Translations under genes and position numbers: made by a program
From: Diphasiastrum complanatum
Lineage: Eukaryota; Streptophyta; Lycopodiopsida; Lycopodiales; Lycopodiaceae
Direction of reading: 5' to 3'
Length of the DNA stretch: 64,000 nt
NCBI GenBank assembly: GCA_029204225.1
Contig: CM055100.1
Span: forward strand, 17,809,650-17,873,649
Notes under the pieces: generated by a model
Seen by the model: only the letters and a program-made list of their open reading frames with translations
Database searches by the model: none
What the model was told of the DNA's origin: nothing
In this document: in pieces, positions 45,191 through 60,355 of the stretch
Position numbering within the stretch: position 1 is the first letter of the stretch
Layout of the letters: every line of letters starts with the position of its first letter

Positions 45191-47145
45191 TTTGCCCAAA
45201 AAGTCAAGAAAGACGATTTGGCTATCCTATACCCAAATATAGGATCAAATTCACAACCAATTCCAGGAGATAATCCTAACAATTGCAATCTCTCATGTTT
45301 CTTTAGTGTTACTTAAAGAATACTATTTCATATTGTACCCATCATGGAAAAACCTAACGTATTATCTCAATACAATAGAATGTATCACTAACCCAAAAGG
45401 AACATAGATTTCAACAAAAACCGAATATCATACTCTCCTAGATATCCAATATCTATTCCAGAATCGGTACAAAGAACTTTAATTCTTTTAACAAGTTAGA
45501 ACTCTCTTGGTTGGTACTGTCATTATAGAGAAATACTCTATAACTGAAAAGAATCCAAATTACTAGATTCATGTATGGAACACCTTCTATCTGCATTACT
45601 TTGCAAGATCCAAATCCAATTGCAAAAAAGAGATGGTTCCATAAATGGATTATTAGTCTTGCCACTACTTTTCCCTTAGAATCCTCAAATTCTAATTCAC
45701 ACTAGGGAAAAGGAAGCAAAATTTTCAGAGGCAGTCTTCTTAAATAATTCCCAATTTTATTCTCACTTGCAATTAGTTATACTTTGGGAATTGAATGTAG
45801 ATTAAATAATTGGATCACTAAGACCAGCAATCATCTACATTCCCCCCCTTCCAAAAATGGTTCAGGTTAACGAAACCCCAAATTTGTACTAGAAAAAAGT
45901 TCAATTTGGTATCGCTAACTTTAGCACTATCCCCCTGACAGTTTTGATTTGTTAATTAAGTGCCGCACTTAATCCCTAGCAAATCCCCTTATAGATTAGC
46001 ATAGAAGAGTTCTACTGGATTTACATTATTCTTGGTCCTTATTGATCCCCAGAACAAGAAATGCTCCTTAATTAACAGATTCACAAAAACTTCAACTAAA
46101 AGTGAAGGTTACAATGATCTTAACAATCGACTGATTTCAACTCAGTAAGATCATTCACTTTATAAGTCATTTCTGTTTGATCAATAACCAAAGAATTGGA
46201 ACAAATCGAAAACATCCACGGTTTCTTCAAATTTTACGTAAACTAGGATTTTCATGTTCCATTCAATATGGACCTAAACTGTGAAAATCAACCAAACATC
46301 GACTTGACAGTTTCACAATTACCATCTCATATTGAAGGGTTCTGAAACATCCAGCATGCATCTTATATGACATGCAGTGATTTCAATAAAAATCAATTTT
46401 TACGTAAATTGCCAAGAAACTGGGAAATTAGCATTGGGATTCACAAAATCAGTTCGAAATGGACCAGCTGTGGAAATTGATTAAATTATTGATTTATGTC
46501 ACAGGCTCTGTCACATATCAAAACTCGACATGCACTAATTTTTTCAAAAAAACGAAAAAAATTCCATAATTAGCCTAGCCACTAGGAAATCTGCTTTTTG
46601 ATCTAGAATTGTTAAAAATAGCTTCATGCAAGAAATCTACTAATTACGCATGCTACATGCATCCATGCATGCATACAGGTCTATCCATACATTTTTTATC
46701 AACAAACAAGCACTACACTGAATTACAAGTATGCATGCATCAAAACATTTCGAAACTTTTGCAAATCTTAGTTCAAAAATTGCCAAACTTCCGACAGCCA
46801 TAACTTTCTCTACAGGACACCAAATTGGTCATTGTAAAGCACAGTACGGAGGGAGAGTGGGTCTACAAGGCAGTTGTTACATCACCCTACACCCTTGGCT
46901 TCACACGTGTGAGCAATAAATGCATGAAAAACAGGTAGGAGGGCTCACTTTTGTGGAGAGGAATCTTCAAAAAACACATCCCAAAACAAAAAGCCTTGGA
47001 TCAGAGGTTACAAGCACTCTACTAAGGTTCATTAGATAGGCATAGAATCTTCTAACAGGTCCAGCAAACAATCATAAGCTCAGTTCAAAACACTACCATT
47101 ATTCCTATCATTGAAATAAGATAATCTTTGGTCCTTACATTGGAA
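45191..47145. other. No gene seen
   Basis: Non-coding, AT-rich. 46630-46760 has several catgcatgcat palindromic words. Confidence 0.55.
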
Positions 47146-47149
47146 TGAT

Positions 47150-48195
47150 CATGCACAAAGCATGTGGACACTCTTCATCATTTGCAGTAAAGACAAACTT
47201 TTTAGCAGCTTGAAATAGTGTAAGGTTGAGAAAAAGTCATTTTCACAAGACATGTGGGAGCTAGCCCCACTGTCGATCCACCAATTGTCTCTTGAATTGC
47301 TATTTCTTGTTGGTGAGGATGTAGATGCCATCAAGAATACATCTACTTCATCCTCTTCCTCCTCCTTTGCAAGGTTTACTTGTTTGTCCTCCTCCACTTG
47401 TGCTCTTATCCTCTTGTAGCATTCAGATGCATAATGCCCCTTCTTTCCACAAAAGAAGCATTTCTACTTTGACTTGTCCTTTGAGCTTGATGCATTATCC
47501 TCTTCTTTGGCCTCCTTTGGATGCTTTTTCTGTCCATTGGTCTTATTTTTGTCCTTTAATGAGAAATTGGCTTTTTTATCACCATCTTGCAAAGATAAGA
47601 AACTCATCCTAGATTTTGCATGGAGCATCCTACACTCTTCAGCCACTAATACACTGTGAAGGTTTTCTATAGTTGGCAAAGTGTCTTGGATGGCAAAACT
47701 TTGGACCAAATTTGCAAAGTCATCTCCTAGACCATTAAGGACAATTTGTACAAGCTCTCCATCATGAATCTTCTCTCTAATGGAAGCCAACTCCCTATAT
47801 AGAGACTTGATTTTGAGTACATAATCATGTGCACTCTCCTCATTTCTCCTCATGCTTTGCAAAATCTGATTTCTAAGCATGAGTACTCTTGAAGTGTTAC
47901 TAGATTCATAGATTGATTTTAAAGACTCTCAAGCCTCTTTAGCACCAGTACATGCTGATACTTCTCTCAATAAATCATTGCTCACATTCATCTTCACACA
48001 ATGAAGTGCAAGCCTAGATCTCTTCTTGTATCTAGCTAACTCATGTGCACCTAGAGGTTCATCTTCATCTTCAATCATAAACTCATAAAGGTCTTGGAGC
48101 ACCAAGAGTGACTACATCCTAACCTTCCAAATAGCATAATTTGTAGAATTCAATCTCTCACTAGCTTCTAGAAGGTATGCTCCAGCAGATCCCAT
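47150..48195 (-). pseudogene. Ty1/copia gag and protease relic (5' part of an element)
   Basis: The ATG at 48195 begins MGSAGAYLLEASERLNSTNY and 'AIWKV'. Gag runs through SVSN-like KMNVSNDLL, 'AKEA(stop)ESLKSIYE', LRNQILQSMRRNEESAHDYV, MLHAKSRMSF and a Lys/Asn-rich tail. The zinc knuckle CFFCGKKGHYASECYK is at about 47465-47415, and the protease active site WWIDSGASSHM at about 47290-47255. There are three in-frame stops in an otherwise open gag (48112-48114, 47929-47931 and just before the zinc knuckle). The first two replace expected Trp codons. Integrase onward is missing, cut at about 47150. It is the same family as 3687-4560. Confidence 0.93.
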
Positions 48196-48237
48196 CTTAC
48201 TAGTGACTTCTACAAACAAGAAATAGATTTGATTGAC

Positions 48238-48532
48238 TTGAAACTCACAAAGGTCTCACACTTGTAGTGTTTCACTCAAATTTGATTTCTAATCCAACAA
48301 ATGGACTTATAATCACAGTTCTATCACTCCCTCACAAAGCTGGAATGAAGATAAGATGAAGTGAAAACTACTTTCAAGCCAAGAAATGGATTTGATTGTC
48401 TCTAGAAACTCACAAAGGTCTATCTCTTGTAGTGTTTCAATCAAATTAGATTTCTAATCCAACAAATGGACTTATAATCTCAGTTCTAGCACTCCCTCAC
48501 AAAGTTGGAATGAAGATAAGATGATGTGAAAT
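48238..48532 (-). repeat. 164-bp tandem duplication in the copia leader
   Basis: The unit gaaactcacaaaggtct with ttgtagtgttt, ctaatccaacaaatggactt and ctcacaaag.tggaatgaag occurs at about 48240-48366 and 48404-48530 with about 93 percent identity. It lies between the gag start and the primer-binding site. Confidence 0.92.
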
Positions 48533-48979
48533 CTACTGACAATCAAATCTTGCCAATCTTGGCTATTTTTGGACAATAACATGACTAAATCTCTCTCACA
48601 CTCTTTGATGTACTTTCAAGACCTGTAAAACAAGTTTAGAGGACCTGATTTCAACCTAGATTAAATAGATTTCATGACCCTATGTCAAATCTAACCAATG
48701 GCACTCAATCTTGGTAGCTTATCCTAGGATACTCACCAAAAATTACATCAAAAGCTCACAAATTGATTTTTTTGGATCAAATGAATACCATGCATTAAAT
48801 GCAGGTTCAGAGGTGCCCACACATGTGGACTGTACGGATTTGGACCCCTACCAAGTTTGGGATCAAATCTCCTCACCAAAATCAAGATTCTAGCTTGCCC
48901 TCTCAATACTAGTTTTTAGCACCAAAACTTGCTAAAAATGGATTTTACACTAGATCAATGGATTATGCTCTTGTACTTG

Positions 48980-48991
48980 GCTCTGATACCA
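48980..48991 (-). promoter_or_regulatory. Primer-binding site of the 47-49 kb copia
   Basis: The minus strand reads tggtatcagagc directly after an LTR end ...ctttcaca. Distance to gag ATG is about 785 bp, long because of the tandem duplication. Confidence 0.88.
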
Positions 48992-49650
48992 TGTGAAAGT
49001 ACTGTACTTTAGGACCATAAATGGATCTACAAAAGATCCACAAGAGTGATTGGATGCTTGCTTAACAATCTATTAAAAAACTAGTCATCAAAAAGTTGAT
49101 CTAGATTGGCAATTTGACAAGCAACAAGCATTAACAGTCAAAAACATTGATCAACATTGAAATCCGAGCCCACATGTGAGTAATACAGGCTGTAGTATGG
49201 CCTTCAACCTGAGAAACAAGTAGAAATTGATTTGGTTGCATTTGGATCACAAAAACTCAATGTACATAGTGAACTAGCTTGAGATTGCCAATGAGCTCCA
49301 AAAATTTTCTATCTTCTCACTATGGAGAGAGGGAATACATAGCAAATTCGACTTCCTTCTTGAAGTTAGGTGGATTTCCAGCATGTAATAAGGAAGTTAA
49401 CTCTCTCCTTGACCTAAATGAAACCCTAGCCTAGATCCTAGACTTATGCTTTGTAGATAGCTAGTTGGTCAAAATTTCACCTTAAACTTAGGTGTAGGTC
49501 CTATAAAGTAGGGATGACCACCAAATAGACATGACCAACTCTCTTGACTTGACCTACCACATGGCATTTTGGCCATACATGTGTGGAACCCAAATATACA
49601 CAATATTTACAAAGTTCTACATGGTTTTTGATCAAGCTAGATTTGCCAAT
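48992..49650 (-). mobile_element. Copia 5' LTR (minus orientation), distal border uncertain
   Basis: The inner border is fixed by the primer site. The minus-strand end is ...acagtactttcaca. The outer end is estimated because the only other family member in the window (3687-4560) has no LTR. Confidence 0.6.
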
Positions 49651-49669
49651 TTTTGGCAATTCTTCGCAT

Positions 49670-51070
49670 ACTAAAACTTATCGTATAACAATTTTGATAC
49701 AATAGACTACCAAAATAGGTTCTTTAATACCCCGTGTCTCATTTTATCATCCAAATTGGTCTACTAAGATTTATAGTGTGTACCATTTTTATTTTAGAAT
49801 CTACAACATTTGGTTCTACTTTTTTAAATTTCGTCGTATTTGCAGTTTGCACATGACTTGATTTGATCTTTTGGTACTGCTTTAGTGTTGTTATACCAAT
49901 TGGTAGTATTACTCTAGTAGTCGGGTACTAATTTTACAAATTTTGTACTACTTTGGTACTATTATTGTGTTGGTAAAACTCTTAAACACAAAAGAATGGT
50001 ACTATAATAACTTATCGTGTACTAATTATGATCCTCCTGACTACCAAATTAGGTTCTTTTATAGTAAGTGTCATTTTTATTTTAAAATCTACCAAATAGG
50101 TACTATTTAGACTTCTTGTAACCATATTTTACCCATAAAACTATAAAATTGGGTACTTTTTTCCTTATATTTATTTGTGTTCGTAGCTCGCATACAATCC
50201 TTTGTGGTCTTTTTGCTACTATTTTAGTGTTGTTTACCAATTGGTGGAATCTAAGCTTTAGTTACCACCAATTTTACAAGATTTGTATTATTTTTGTAAT
50301 GGTTACGTGTTCCTGGAACGTTTGAGTACCAAACATTGGTACTATTTGAACCTATTGTGTAACAATTTTGATCCTCCAGACAACCAATTAAGGTTCTTGT
50401 ACTTTCTGCATGTTTTGTACTTTGGTACTATAAGATGCTTTGGTACTTTGGTACCACTTGTATATGATGCTTCGGTACTACCTACAAGTACTTTCAATCG
50501 TTTTGGTACTACTTGTATATGATGCTTTGATACTACCTGTTGGTACTTTCTACTTGTAACATGATAAGACTTCTTCAGTATAGATCAGTGCTAATGAGAA
50601 TACTCCTCAAGTTCAATTTGAAGATGTTAACAATGACTTTTATGCAGAAGGAATCTTCAAGAAGTTTCGAGTGAACCAACACTGTATTGAGCTGCACCAA
50701 TGTAGGGTAATAATTTTACAAATTTTGTACTATTTTGGTACTATTTTTGTGTTGGTAAAACTCTTTAATATAAAAGATTCGTACTACAAACCAATCCTGA
50801 TCCTCACGGTTTTAGGGTTTAGGGTACTACCAAATTAGGTCTTTTATACTAAGTGTCTCATTTTTATTTTAAAATCTACCAAATTGGTACTATTTAGACT
50901 TCTCCTGTCCCTATATTACCCATAAAACTATCAAGTTGGGTACTTTTTTCTTTATATTTATTTGTGTTTGCACCTTGTATACAATCTTTTGTGGTCTTTT
51001 TGGAACTATTTTAGTGTTGTTTACCAATTGGTGAAATCTAAGCTTTAGTTTCTACCAATTTTACTTGATT
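49670..51070 (+). repeat. GTAC-rich imperfect tandem repeat, unit about 350 bp
   Basis: Three diverged units start near 49690, 50020 and 50780. Each has 'gatcctc', 'accaaattaggt.cttt', 'atttttattttaaaatctac', 'tttatttgtgttt' and 'tttagtgttgtttaccaattgg' in that order. Throughout, 'ggtact' and 'gtacca' recur every 20-60 bp, extending in sparser form to about 53.5 kb. At 50811-50824 tttagggtttaggg gives two plant-telomere-like units. The units lie in and before the introns of the 50.6-52.1 kb gene relic. Confidence 0.75.
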
Positions 51071-52140
51071 TGTAACATCCACAAGGAAGGCCATGTCGTT
51101 GGGGAGGGAGCATTGTGGTGACTTCTGGAATAGGATATTAGACACAGATCAAGTTTGGTTTAATGTTCAAGTTGGCTTGGATCAACTTACAAGGTAATTC
51201 TTAGGCATATTCTTATGTTCTTTTAGTAAGTTGTAAGGTTTTTTAAGACTGATTGCTGAAATTTCCTTCGGATGTTGTTGTTTCAGTCATTGACTTTGCG
51301 GAGAATAATTCGTTCAAGATGCAGAACGAGATACAATCCATGCACTGGTGGTCTAATCAGGTCCTGATACTTGTGCACATAACGTATGTCAGAAACTCTG
51401 CAGGTATAGCTGAAAAGACTCTTCATTTTAACATATTAGATGATAAGCTGCATGACACCCTATTCGTACAGCACTATCTACTACTGCATGACAATTGGTT
51501 GAAAGAAAACAGGTATAATTCGAGTTGTCATTGGTGTGGTCAGACGGTGCGACGTCCCAAAAGGCCTTTCTTCTTCGTGGCCAGGTATATTTGTTGGGGG
51601 TTCTCACTATCTATTATTATTACTCTATAGTTTTCAGGTTTGTTACTTCATATAGTACCAAAATTGGTACTGAACTATAAGACTTTAACTACATAGTTCG
51701 TCTTGTAGTACCAAAATACATTGCTCTAGAGTACCAATTTTGTACTATTTTCCTAAAAAATATAGTACAAACTGGGTCTATATCGGACACCTAAATATAG
51801 TACCAAATTGGTATAGATAGGACACCAAGGTCGGAACTACAGATACTGTCTACAAGCACTGTTTATTGCAACCTACATAAACTTTAAAAAATTTAACAAT
51901 TTGTTCGTTTTTGGGCTAGATATTATCACTTGACAGGTCTGCAAATGATGCATAATTTTTTTGCCTCAGGCCATGGAAAAGGCAAGCACGATGGATTGGG
52001 CACAGTCATCAAGAGAACTCTCACTCATGAGGAGTTGAAACCAGATGGCTGGCTCTTGAAATGTGCAATAGATGTGGGCGCATATATGAAAGAAACCTGT
52101 ACACTTATTTTGGGCAAAAATATGTGCAGAAACATAAGGT
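50580..52140 (+). pseudogene. Multi-exon DDE-like gene relic (DFAEN / SDG / GHGKG family)
   Basis: Exon-like blocks with GT-AG borders. 50580-50706 has FYAEGIFKKFRVNQHCIELH. About 51096-51193 ends QVGLDQLTR at AAG|GTAATT. About 51287-51511 has VIDFAENNSFKMQNEIQSMH, WWSNQVLILVHI and a later LHDTLFVQHYLLLHD, ending at AG|GTATAA. A short block near 51537-51590 in another frame has VWSDGATSQKAF. About 51937-52140 has FFASGHGKGKHDGLGTVIKR and LLKCAIDVGAYMK, ending at AAG|GTAAAT. The series 'DFAEN ... SDG..SQ.K ... (S)HGKG..DG' matches a transposase-like family seen in several eukaryotes; the acids could be a DDE-type triad (inference). Block phases do not all join, so it is probably a pseudogene. 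Confidence 0.65.
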
Positions 52141-52715
52141 AAATATCAGACATTACCAAAAACTACCCTCACAATTTTGAAGGAGCATATAAACAGTACC
52201 AAATATTGGTACATAGTACCAAAACAGAGGCAATAGGTACCAAACATTAAGAATTGATATCCAAAATAGTTTGAAACAATTTCAGCTTGGTGCTAAAATA
52301 GTACCAAAATTTAGGCAATTGATAATAACATAGCACAAAATAACTAGTAGAAAGTCTCAAACAGTCTTGGGTTGGTACTGACATAGTTTCAAAAAGTACC
52401 AAAAAAAAATTGATAATTTATTTTGCAGGTATTGCTGAATACATTGCTGTTAGTTAATTGAGCTCATATGCTTTAACAATCTTGAAATTATTGTTCACAA
52501 CGTGATAGCAAGTGTTAATGTGTAAAATTTTGAGCTACCTTTGAAAAATCTTTGTTGTATATTTCTTCATGGAAGCAGGTCTGCAGTATTTTCATGACCT
52601 TCGAATATCTCATGTTGCTCCATGTAATGATGTGCACTCCCACTTCGGCTAGTTTCTTCAAAAAAAATCTTAGTCTCAGGCCTCAGAAAACAATAGCAGT
52701 GTCCCTGCACTCGGA
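52141..52715. other. No gene seen; GTAC-rich
   Basis: It continues the GTACCA-rich character of the preceding introns. No coding similarity. Confidence 0.5.
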
Positions 52716-53290
52716 TTATGTTTCTATCTTTTTAAGGGGATAGAACTCTGATAACAGAGTATTGTCACACAGATCCTCACCTATCTCAAGTTCAAAAGTG
52801 TGCAGAGTTTCACCATTCTCCGCCTTGGCCTCCTCCCTCATTGTTTTTCCTTTTTGAGATCCTTCAGCTTCATTACTTGCCCCTTCATTTTCCACATCCA
52901 TATGCACATCCATCTGCTCTTCCTCCTCTTGTTGGTCATGCGTTGTGTCTGGTGGTCCTACTATGTCTGGTTTTGTTGCTCTTGATCTTGCTGGTCTTGT
53001 TGTGCCTGGTCTTGTTGTTGGTCCTGCTCTTGATGCTCCTGCTGATCTCGCGCTTCCTCCATATCTTCATCCAGCTTGTCTATGTCAATAGTAATTTTTG
53101 CCTTGCCTGTTCTGTCCTCTTCTGTCTGATGGTGGGGCTACTCTACTACAGAGTAGTCTATATCATTCTTGAGCTTTGAAAATTCTTCCAACACTTCATT
53201 TATCATTGAATCCATGTCTGGGTCCTTGTTAAATTGTTGGTCTTCATGCAAGAAATTGCCCAGGGGACTCTTAGTCGGCACAGGGCTATA
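52716..53290 (-). pseudogene. Gln/Glu-rich acidic reading frame, disrupted
   Basis: The minus strand from about 53290 reads SMINEVLEEFSKLKNDIDYS, a stop, IDIDKLDEDMEEARDQQEHQ and a run of Gln-Asp repeats up to about 52950. After a frameshift comes MDVHMDVENEGASNEAEGSQ to the stop at 52716. The composition is acidic and coiled-coil-like. I recognise no family. It is convergent with the DDE-like relic and might be a second gene of the same element, or a host gene scrap. Confidence 0.4.
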
Positions 53291-57322
<4,032 letters not shown>

Positions 57323-57323
57323 G

Positions 57324-57471
57324 CGCAGAAACCAACCAAGGAGCATGTTCCCATGTCTTAGGAACTTATTTGTTTTGTCACACTTTTGCACACACTCCCA
57401 ACCAAGACCAGTTTGGGAACATAGCAGTTGTGAGGAGTGATATCGGACACATGGCATCATCTGGTTGCTAG
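57324..57471 (+). other. Possible terminal exon
   Basis: A strong acceptor (a run of T with ttgggtgtgcgcag ending near 57328) precedes an open block that reads NQGACSHVLGTYLFCHTFAH, TPNQDQFGNIAVVRSDIGHM and ends ASSGC stop. No family was recognised and no upstream exon was found, so it could be chance. Confidence 0.25.
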
Positions 57472-57656
57472 GAAGAGGCAGATTCTAAGTAATAGCAAAG
57501 ATTTTGAAACGTCTTTAATCTGCACCATAGATTCACAACTGCTATGTCTGGTATTCTTGATCCAACGGTGGGCTACGTGTTGTAGCACTCCTCGCCGCTC
57601 CAGTGGCTCGGAGTGCGCTACTCTGCATCACAAATACCTAGTCCATATGGCACGTT

Positions 57657-57660
<4 letters not shown>

Positions 57661-57706
<46 letters not shown>
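57661..57706. repeat. (TC)n microsatellite, 46 bp
   Basis: 23 perfect TC units. Confidence 0.97.
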
Positions 57707-57709
<3 letters not shown>

Positions 57710-58954
57710 GCTGTATGGTGGCACGACAGGATATTCTTGGTCTATTCCTCCCTACCTTTGGAGGCAGCAGCCCTATCATTGCAATGGCGACATGAGGTTG
57801 GAAAAGCCATACCTGCAGAGATAGCCAACAAGCTTTGCACGTCTAGCCATAACCAACCAGAAAACTGCCATGTTCGCACTACATCAGAACCACATCAATG
57901 TCGGCCATGTAGCCTCAGCAGCACACTGTTGCATGTCGGAGATGAGGCCTCCACCTTCCACATGGGGCAAGAGGGGCCTATATAGAGGCTGCCACTAAAT
58001 TATTAGAGAAACTCAGGCAATCTTTTGGTTGCTTTACTTACGGGATTTTAATGGTACACTTGGGGCTCAAAATACAACTTGAAAATCCTTATTTTACTAA
58101 ATTCAACATTATCATCATAAACTTGTGTAGACAAAGATGTTACTGCATATTCTTTGGATTTTCGCTCATCTTGAATTGAATCTGCAACGTGCTGTTCACA
58201 TGACCAAGCTATATCAGGTTATTCTCAAATGGATAATCAAACTCTAAACTGGTTTGGAAATATAATGGAGTTATGCTGCTTATATTAATAAAAGTAACTC
58301 ACTCCATTCCTTGTTTTATATGCAAGTAAGAAAACTCGTGTGTTAAAAGACACTGCAAAAGCTGCAGCCCTCTCACCAAAGGGACAATAATATTATGCAC
58401 TTAGTTATGCAGGCAAGCAGTTACAAGTGGTGAAAGCATTATATCTCTAGGGAGAAAGACTCGCACATTTGCTTACTTTGCACTAACGAAGCTCAAGACC
58501 CTAGTAATTATCTTGATCAAAGTAGAAATAGAACACAATTTCACAGACAAGATTGCGTAAAAGATGATAGATAGTAAACGTTGGTATGTGTCATTTCTAA
58601 CTTGAAATTCTTAATTCTTTGTTAAGATTAATCATGCGGACTATTTCAGAATTGTGCTTCCCTACAGGCATAACAGACAAGTGCATCATTGAATACCAAA
58701 AACAAGCACTTTGTATTCCTTGAATTTAATAAGGCATTTGACTTGAGACATATTAGTAAACAGCCTTAAGTCTTTCAAAATCCAAAAAGTAAAGTTTAGT
58801 TGCCTCAAAACATTCAAAGATTTACTGAGGCCTACGGATAGATATCTTGCTCAATTTTTCAGAGTATATTCAAGAGAAGTTTCAACAGATAAAGACGATA
58901 ATCATCTAAGCCCCATGAAGTTCACGTCGATATCCATTTTGCACTTCTAGTGGC
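57707..58954. other. No gene seen
   Basis: No coding similarity or repeat recognised before the copia element that starts at 58960. Confidence 0.5.
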
Positions 58955-58959
58955 CACCT

Positions 58960-60105
58960 TGTCAGAAATGGTGAACTCCTCCAACTTTGTCGCAGCACGA
59001 ACAAGACACGAAGGTCGAACGAGAACAATTCGCGACAGTCAACGTGTCTTTGACTCGAAGCACGAACAATTCGCGAATTAATCGCGAATCGCAAACACAC
59101 CTCCAAGACCGCAAACCGCAAAAGGGACGCGAAACGAAAACTACGAAAAGAAACGAAAAGAACGAAAGCAAACGGGAGATAACGAATCAGACGAAGAAAA
59201 ATCTTTCGCGCTGTCAGCTGGCAGCTCAGCGGGCTTCATGCCCAGCTGAAACGAGTAGCAACGACGGAGACTAACTAACTAGTTGATTAGCGTTAACTAG
59301 TCATGTGATTCGACGTTTAGTTATCTTGTAAACTCCACATAGTGGAGGTATCAATGATCCTCTCTGGATCATAACAAGAAGAGGTGAATACAGAGATCTG
59401 TAAGAGACAGAGAGAGACGTAGCGAATAGAGTACGAAAGAAAAGACACCATAGCTGAGCGTGAAAGTCTGCCAACGAGCAGAACATAGCGAAAGAGTAGA
59501 ATGTCATTCCACCAACGAACGAGACACTGACGAATTCACTCTAAATTAAAACTGATAATACAGTCACTCTATTTTTGTACATCTCGTCTTGTGTCATGAT
59601 TGCTAGAATAAAATATGTTTAGTGATGCATGGTCGAGTGTCTGGGATCCTTTAAGGGCTTCCCATTAGAGGAGTTCTAAATCCAAAAAAGGCCCTTTGTA
59701 AAGATTCTTTTTATATTTTCTCTCAAATTTTTCTTACACATGGACCAATCAAAGCACTTTGAATCCACATTTTGATTCCATACTAAAAATGGCATAACTT
59801 TTTAGTAGTAAGTCCAAATTTAGCGAAGTTTGGTGCATTGGAAAGCGCTCAACAAGACTTTCCAATGATATGTTACATGACATACTTTTGAACTACGATT
59901 AAGAAGTTATGGCAAGTCAAAAGTATTAGTATTATAATATTTTAATAATAAAAAAGGCATCTTGCACGAATTCTTAAAGGGTCTTTTTGGAACTCAAAGC
60001 TCCTCTAATGGCACGAAAAGATAATTTAAAGACATAAAATTATTCGCGATAAAGAAGACGAAGAGGACGAATATGAATCAGTCCCACACACACGCTTCCG
60101 CGACA
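58960..60105 (+). mobile_element. 5' LTR of the 59-63 kb copia (with insertion)
   Basis: It begins TGTCAGAAATGG. The sequence up to 59662 plus 60012-60035 matches the 3' LTR. Bases 60036-60105 (70 bp, ending ccgcgaca) lie before the primer site but are absent after the 3' LTR. Either the 3' LTR is shortened or these bases belong to the leader. The first 300 bp are rich in gcgaa/acgaa words as in the LTRs at 4.6 and 23.5 kb. Confidence 0.85.
59663..60011. mobile_element. Small CATTAG inverted-repeat element (349 bp) inside the 5' LTR
   Basis: It starts cattagaggag and ends ctcctctaatg, 11-bp perfect terminal inverted repeats inside about 45-bp imperfect ones (both ends continue to 'aaaaagg.ccctttgtaa'). 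The 3' LTR has the empty site ggcttcc|gcacg at 63221/63222. Comparison shows a clean insertion with no target-site duplication. The interior (59790-59935) is one arm of the palindrome at 40842-41322. Non-coding. It is non-autonomous, MITE-like. Confidence 0.88.
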
Positions 60106-60117
60106 TGGTATCAGAGC
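60106..60117 (+). promoter_or_regulatory. Primer-binding site of the 59-63 kb copia
   Basis: tggtatcagagc follows ...cttccgcgaca; it is complementary to the initiator-Met tRNA 3' end. Confidence 0.9.
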
Positions 60118-60170
60118 GAACAGGTTGTCACTATTGATATCCCAGCAGTGATTCTTCTAGACAACATAAC

Positions 60171-60355
60171 ATGGCTACGACAATCCAGACCAGAGTAGCA
60201 ATCAATCTCGATGGCGCAAATTACAAAATCTAGAAATTCAAAATCAAAACACTTATGAAGGGTGAAGGCATCTGGTCGGTGACTGAGCTCTCAGAGGTGC
60301 AGCCTCCAGAGGGAGAACTGAGGAGAGCTGAATGGATCAGAAAGGATGAGCGTGC
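60171..60355 (+). pseudogene. Copia gag N-terminus, fused by deletion to integrase
   Basis: The ATG starts MATTIQTRVAINLDGANYKI, then a TAG at 60231-60233 where Trp is expected, then KFKIKTLMKGEGIWSV. Reading continues to WIRKDERA near 60352, after which the integrase sequence FWVEAIAAAVHLQNRS takes over in another frame. About 2 kb of gag, protease and integrase core is therefore missing. Confidence 0.85.

Noticed and set aside
50811-50824. Interstitial telomere (tttagggtttaggg)
   Set aside because: Only two units, inside a repeat family; too short to mean a telomere relic.
57437-57985. 182-codon plus-strand frame
   Set aside because: It runs through a (TC)n tract and has no family; the tract inflates its length.
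58906-59274. Short frames on both strands at the 5' LTR (71, 69 and 95 codons)
   Set aside because: LTR sequence; the same frames recur, with changes, in the 3' LTR.
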